A stretch of DNA of 64,000 nucleotides. It comes from Hirsutella rhossiliensis (Eukaryota > Ascomycota > Sordariomycetes > Hypocreales > Ophiocordycipitaceae). The position numbers and the translations under genes were made by a program. Below are positions 59,548 to 64,000 of the stretch, piece after piece (within the stretch, counting starts at the first letter, position 1; every line of letters starts with the position of its first letter). The DNA lies in assembly GCF_020360975.1 (NCBI RefSeq), contig NW_025408667.1, positions 5,766,001 to 5,830,000 on the forward strand. Reading direction: 5' to 3'. Below the pieces are notes generated by a model that saw only the letters and a program-made list of their open reading frames with translations, searched no databases and had not been told where the DNA came from.

Positions 59548-60168
59548 ATGCTTCGCCGTACCCCACCCCTCTACACATGGCCTCGCCAACTGCGAGCGCA
59601 GCGCATAGCCCGCTCTGCACGGCATTCATCCTCGCAATCTCCTCCATCTCAAGCTTCGCGCATTGATCGCATCACCTCCAAGCTTCCCAAGCGCTTGCAA
59701 AAGTATACCACGCGTCTCCGCAACGCGCCAGGCTCCCACGTCGTGGCCTTTCTCATCCTGCACGAGCTCACAGCCATCGCCCCTCTCGTCGCCCTATTTG
59801 CCATCTTCCACTACACCACCTTCATGCCGGTTTCGTACGCGACCGAGCATTTGGGAGAAAACATCCAGAGCGGCATCACGAGGTTTGAGCGCTACTTTCG
59901 CCGAAAGGGCTGGTTTGGATTTGGCCAGGACTCGTCGATGGCTGAGTTTGAGCAGGCTGCTGAGAGCCAGGGCAAGTCTCACACGGAAACCGTCATGGAG
60001 CAGTGGAAACGGGGAGACCGCAAGTACGAGATCCTCCTGGAGGTGGCGCTGGCGTATGCCGTGACCAAGGCTTTGCTGCCGCTCCGAATAATTGGCAGTG
60101 TCTGGGCTACACCCTGGTTTGCGGGTGTACTCACGAGAATCAGGGGCTCCTTGACGCGCAAGTCCTGA
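59548..60168 (+). CDS. FAM210/DUF1279-like mitochondrial inner-membrane protein
   Basis: 206 codons, ATG 59548, stop 60166-60168, no intron needed. The first 35 residues are rich in Arg, Ser and Pro without acids, a typical mitochondrial presequence. A hydrophobic segment at 64-93 contains the LHELTAIAPL motif characteristic of the DUF1279/FAM210 family. A second hydrophobic segment lies at about 161-195, with an amphipathic middle region (105-160). Family members are linked to mitochondrial translation and membrane organisation; the exact role here is unknown. It faces the NDP kinase gene tail to tail, 132 bp apart. Confidence 0.82.
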   Translation: MLRRTPPLYTWPRQLRAQRIARSARHSSSQSPPSQASRIDRITSKLPKRLQKYTTRLRNAPGSHVVAFLILHELTAIAPLVALFAIFHYTTFMPVSYATEHLGENIQSGITRFERYFRRKGWFGFGQDSSMAEFEQAAESQGKSHTETVMEQWKRGDRKYEILLEVALAYAVTKALLPLRIIGSVWATPWFAGVLTRIRGSLTRKS

Positions 60169-60300
60169 TTGACACGAGGTGGCTCAACAGAATTGAATGC
60201 TGGAGGTTTCTTGATTTTCATCTCTTTCCTGTCTTTTGTGAAAGCCACGCATCTTTTTGCGAGTGTCAGGGAGCATCGTCGCGATCCACCTGGGATGCGT

Positions 60301-61168
60301 TTAGAGCTTGTCAACGGGGAGTCCCTCGCAAGCCGCGGGCTCCTCAGTCTCGACCTTGACCCTCTTGTCCTTGAGGTCGTATACCCACTCCTTGCCGGAA
60401 GAGCGGTAGTTGATGAGCACCTCGCCCTTGAACCATTGCTTAATCTCCTTCTGAGCGCTCTCGACCGAGTCGGAGCCGTGGCAGACGTTGCGGCCCAGGT
60501 GAATGGCGAAGTCACCGCGGATGGTGCCGGGGGCCGAGGCCAGCGGGTCGGTAGCACCGAGCATGACTGGAGAACAAGTTTCAGTGGCCGAGTATCTTGT
60601 GCTGCGGGGAATCCAACTTACCACGGCCGGTCTTGACAACGTCAAGGCCCTCCCAAACCATGGCGCAGACGGGGCCGCTGGACATGACTGCAGAGTGTCA
60701 GGACAAGCTGTGCCGGTGGTGTATTGAGACGAAGCGAACTCACAGTCGACCAGGTCGTTGAAGAAAGGCTTCGTCTTCAAGTCTTGGTCTGCAAGTAGTT
60801 AGCATGAAGAGATGCTTTGAAGAGCAGGCAGGGGGACGAACAGTGCTCCTGCATGTGCTCTTTGGAGGGGTGGATCAGCTTCATGGCGACGAGCTTGAAG
60901 CTATGACAAGGTCAGTCCAAGCCGGCGAGGCAGAAGTAGAGACAGAACCCTTACCCGCGGTTCTCGAAGCGGGAGATGATGTTGCCGACGAGACCACGCT
61001 TAGGGCATACTGTCAGCGCATCTCTCCATGAGGTCCAGGGAGCATGCTTACTCGGACGCCATCGGGCTTGACGGCGATGAAGCTATCCACTCGTCGTTAG
61101 ATTCCTTGGGAGGGGTAACATGGCGGGGTCGACAGGGCCACTCACGTCCGCTCGTTAATGTTAGACAT
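60301..61168 (-). CDS. ndk1: Nucleoside diphosphate kinase, 7 exons
   Basis: Transfers the gamma phosphate of ATP to NDPs through a phospho-His. Minus-strand exons: 61146-61168, 61052-61082, 60955-60998, 60842-60900, 60744-60788, 60622-60687 and 60301-60566; each intron begins GT and ends AG, and phases join cleanly to 177 codons plus TAA. The protein starts [20 protein letters not shown], has the active-site NVCHGSDS with the catalytic His and the family WVYD/E-type end. The usual length is about 152 residues; here about 25 extra residues, Glu/Lys then Leu-rich, follow the canonical YD end. Gene density of introns (six in 530 coding bases) is high but fits Sordariomycete ndk genes. Start is supported by the conserved N terminus. 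Confidence 0.93.
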
Positions 61169-62117
61169 GATGTAAGATTCGAGATGAGATTTCCGAGTGC
61201 GGGGAAATGGAAGCGAGGTTTGACTGAGCGGGAGAAGCTGGATGCAGAGGCAATTGATACGAGGAGAAGCAGAGGTGGAAGAGGAAATTATATGCAATTT
61301 GTGGTGCGGGCAGAGGGGTCTTGCTTGGAGGAGCCCCGCAGCGGGCAGCGGCTCGTTTGTGCCCAATGGGTGAATCTGTGGCGGTGTTTCACGAGCCACA
61401 GGAGCTGGACCTCTCTGCACATCAACAAGGTCGATGCGAGTTAAGTTGCTTGGTGCAGTGTGGCAGGATGAGCTCATGACTTACCTACGCGAAGCATGAA
61501 GAAGCATGATGTTATGCTGCGAGTTCTCTGACCTCTGCCGACTCCGATCCTGTATGACCTGTTCTGACACTTCTGTCTTGCATTCTGCGCTGGCCCGTCT
61601 GTCAAGCCTCGTCTCTAAGCTCTGCAACCCGCCAAGCGACCAAATATTTACATTTAGTCTTGGTGCAGTGTAGCTCTCGAAAAGGCAAGAAATACTTGCT
61701 GCATCGTCCAAAATACAGGATTCTGCGACGTTGGACGCAAGCTTCCAAGCAAGAGTGCCTGGTGCGATTGAAACCCAGAGGGGCAAATGCCCCGCCAAAG
61801 CTCTCTCGGGCCTGTTTGGGGCTAGGCTTGATCCGGAGCTGCTATGCAGGGCATCCAGGCAGATATCCTAAGTTACGTACCGAGCAAGTGGCAGGAGGTA
61901 ATTAGGTACTTCGGAAGTTCGGATTAGGTAGGGGACAGCTTGACATCGGGACTGTCACCACCTTCACCCATCATCTATCCACAGCAAAACCCCCCTTCTC
62001 AAAGCCTGGGCACGCGTTGGAATCCACCCCGTGCTTCTCATGCTCAACCAAGTCCATTCAGCACTCGTCTATTGAGCTCAATTGTCCCTTGCGACGCTCC
62101 AGGAACGCGTCCTCGCC
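61169..62117. promoter_or_regulatory. Divergent intergenic region between NDP kinase and glucosidase II alpha
   Basis: About 950 bp with normal composition and CpA present. Contains a perfect 14-bp palindrome GGGGCAAATGCCCC is nearly exact at 61780-61793 (arms of six bases around AA/TT) and several TTAGGTA/TACCTAA-type motifs near 61,865-61,930. A minus-strand ORF (61481-61798) has no domain and no codon bias and is left out. Confidence 0.5.
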
Positions 62118-64000
62118 ATGAGGTCCCTGTCCGGGCTGTCCCGGGACTGGACAGCGCTCCTCTGCTTCGTGGCGGCTTTGGTCTGCCTCTTGCAGCCCGC
62201 AGGTCCGACAGTTCCGAGGTCCTGGGATAAACTTACAATGCAGGCTGACATTACCCCTAGCATCCGTCAAGGAACATGACTTCAAAAAGTGCCATCAGTC
62301 TGGCTTCTGCCAGCGCAACCGAGCCTACGCCGACAACGCCGCAGCCCAACACCCGACTTGGAGCTCGCCCTACCGAGTCATTCCTGAATCCCCGTCCTTG
62401 AAGGACGGCCAGCTGCATGCCACGATCCTTAAGACGACCAACGCAAAGGGCGACACGGAACGATTCCCCGTCACTGTCTCATTTCTCAAGAGCGGGGCGG
62501 CACGAGTCACCATCGACGAGGAGAAGCGCCAAAAGGGAGACATTGCGCTCAGGAACAACAGTCCCGTGAGAAAGGAACGCTATAACGAAGCCGAAAACTG
62601 GGTCATCGTTGGCGGCCTGGACCTGGACAAGTCGGCGCAGGTAGCCTTCCAGGACAAGTCGCAAGTCAACGTCAAGTATGGCCCCGACTCCAAGCTCGAG
62701 GCCGTCGTCAAATTTGCGCCGTTCGAAATGGAATTCAGGCGGGACGGGAAAACACACATCAAGTTCAACGGCCGTGGTCTTCTCAACATGGAGCACTGGC
62801 GGCCCAAGGTGGAAAAGCCCGAGGGACAGGAGGGTGAAGTCGCCACCGGCGAAGACGAGAGCACCTGGTGGGAGGAGACTTTCGGTGGAAATACCGACTC
62901 CAAGCCTCGTGGTCCCGAGAGCCTTGCATTGGACATCTCTTTCCTGGGATACGAGCACGTCTTCGGCATCCCCGAGCACACCGGGCCCCTGTCGTTGAAG
63001 CAGACCCGGGGAGGCGAAGAGAACCATCAAGAACCCTACCGAATGTACAACTCGGACGTGTTCGAATATGTCCTCGACAGCCCCATGACGCTCTACGGCT
63101 CCATCCCTTTCATGCAAGCACACCGCAAGGAGTCGTCTGTCGGTGTCTTCTGGCTCAACGCCGCCGAGACATGGGTAGACATCATCAAGGGCAAGGACGG
63201 CGACAACCCTCTTCACCTTGGGCCCGGCGCCAAGACCAGCACGCACACCCACTGGATCTCCGAGAGCGGCGTCCTCGACGTCTTCGTCTTCATGGGCCCG
63301 ACACCCCACGACCTTACCAAACTGTACGGCGAGCTCACTGGCTACACGGCCATGCCCCAGGAGTTCTCCATCGGTTATCACCAGTGCCGCTGGAACTACA
63401 TCTCGGACGACGACGTGCGCGACGTCGACCGGAAGATGGACAAGTTCAAGATCCCGTACGACATCATCTGGCTGGACATTGAGTACACGGACGATAGAAA
63501 ATACTTTACGTGGGAGCCGCACTCGTTTCCGGATCCGATTGGAACAGGCAAGCAGCTTGACAGCCACGGCCGCAAGCTGGTCGTCATCATTGATCCCCAC
63601 ATTAAGAAACTGGACGAATATCCAGTTAGCAAGCAGTTGACGTCTCAAGACCTCGCCGTCCATAACAAGGACAACGAGATTTACGAGGGGTGGTGCTGGC
63701 CCGGCTCCTCCAACTGGATCGACTGCTTCAACCCCAAGGCCAACGAGTGGTGGAAGACGTTGTACAAGTACGATTCATTCAAGGGCACCATGGAGAACAC
63801 GTTTATCTGGAACGACATGAACGAGCCCTCGGTCTTCAATGGCCCCGAGACGACGATGCCCAAGGACAACATCCATTACGGACGCTGGGAGCATCGCGAC
63901 GTGCACAATCTGAATGGCCTCACCTTTCACAACGCCACTTTTGAGGCCCTGATAACGCGCAAAAGGGGAGAGAAGCGCCGGCCGTTCGTCCTGACCCGCT
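62118..64000 (+). CDS. Glucosidase II alpha subunit, GH31 (3' end outside the window)
   Basis: ER enzyme that trims the two inner glucoses from N-glycans during glycoprotein folding (yeast ROT2/GLS2 family). ATG 62118-62120 gives a signal peptide (hydrophobic 12-26). An intron, donor probably at 62203 and acceptor CTAG ending at 62260, with a CTGAC-type branch point at 62,245, joins to a KEHDFKKCHQSGFC segment, the family's hallmark N terminus. The GH31 N-terminal beta domain follows (about 62,340-63,330), then the (beta/alpha)8 domain with IWLDIEYTDDRKYF (about 63,468) and the nucleophile motif WNDMNEPSVF (about 63,810). The frame is open to the window end at RPFVLTR, about two thirds through the usual length. 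The intron donor (GTCCGA) is non-consensus, so exon 1 could end a few bases elsewhere. Confidence 0.92.

Noticed and set aside
61481..61798. 105-codon minus-strand ORF between NDP kinase and glucosidase II
   Set aside because: No domain, no codon bias, lies in a divergent promoter region.
62479..63663. 394-codon minus-strand ORF
   Set aside because: Antisense to the GH31 glucosidase, whose catalytic motifs are clear on the plus strand.
1..64000. CRISPR array, rRNA, tRNA, biosynthetic cluster or Starship captain
   Set aside because: No regularly spaced repeats with unique spacers, no tRNA cloverleaf or rRNA block recognised, no PKS/NRPS domains and no tyrosine-recombinase captain seen.

Overview
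This window comes from a filamentous ascomycete nuclear genome, most likely a Sordariomycete and possibly Hypocreales. The evidence is short GT-AG introns, fungal cell-biology genes (glucosidase II alpha, NDP kinase, a GH18 hydrolase, a FAM210-type mitochondrial protein) and very strong repeat-induced point mutation (RIP). It has three parts: a GC-balanced left edge (1 to about 1,850), a block of RIP-destroyed repeats of about 53.6 kb (about 1,850 to 55,500), and a gene-dense right flank (55,500 to 64,000).

Left edge: the 3' end of a coiled-coil protein gene, a 221-bp MITE-like element with perfect 26-bp terminal inverted repeats, and the 5' part of a broken gene for cytosolic glutamyl-tRNA synthetase (GluRS). 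The GluRS copy runs to 2,909, is split by about 17.4 kb of nested retrotransposons, and resumes at 20,306 to end at 20,789.

RIP block: CpA and TpG are almost absent and TpA is very abundant, even in the GC-rich stretches. Insertion order can be read from LTR pairs and 5-bp target duplications. GluRS copy < 177-bp-LTR element (2,910-20,300) < minus-strand Gypsy (4,526-19,339) < plus-strand Gypsy (8,020-14,988). Further right are a truncated second copy of the plus-strand Gypsy, three 696/697-bp solo LTRs with exact target duplications, a LINE-like ORF1, a 1.24-kb element with TIRs of about 180 bp, a second 177-bp-LTR element, two more minus-strand Gypsy elements (about 33.5-38.3 kb and 38,876-51,333) and a plus-strand Copia element (about 51,339-54,712). 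No intact ORF survives in any of them. The block may be a centromere-like or heterochromatic island; that is inference.

Right flank: a GH18 gene with a probable 1-nt frameshift in a C7 run just after its start, a secreted Cys-containing protein of unknown function (minus), a mitochondrial FAM210/DUF1279-like protein (plus), nucleoside diphosphate kinase in seven exons (minus), and the 5' part of glucosidase II alpha (plus, running off the end). These look like ordinary housekeeping genes, not a cluster.

Most noteworthy: (i) a RIP-mutated duplicate of an essential tRNA-synthetase gene cut in two by a datable transposon nest; (ii) antisense ORFs between pol and the 3' LTR in two different Gypsy elements, both with a CX2CX6CXnCX2CX6C-type spacing in which all six positions now read Tyr; (iii) parallel loss of the catalytic YxDD Asp in four Gypsy elements, while the Copia copy, with a different codon choice, keeps it.
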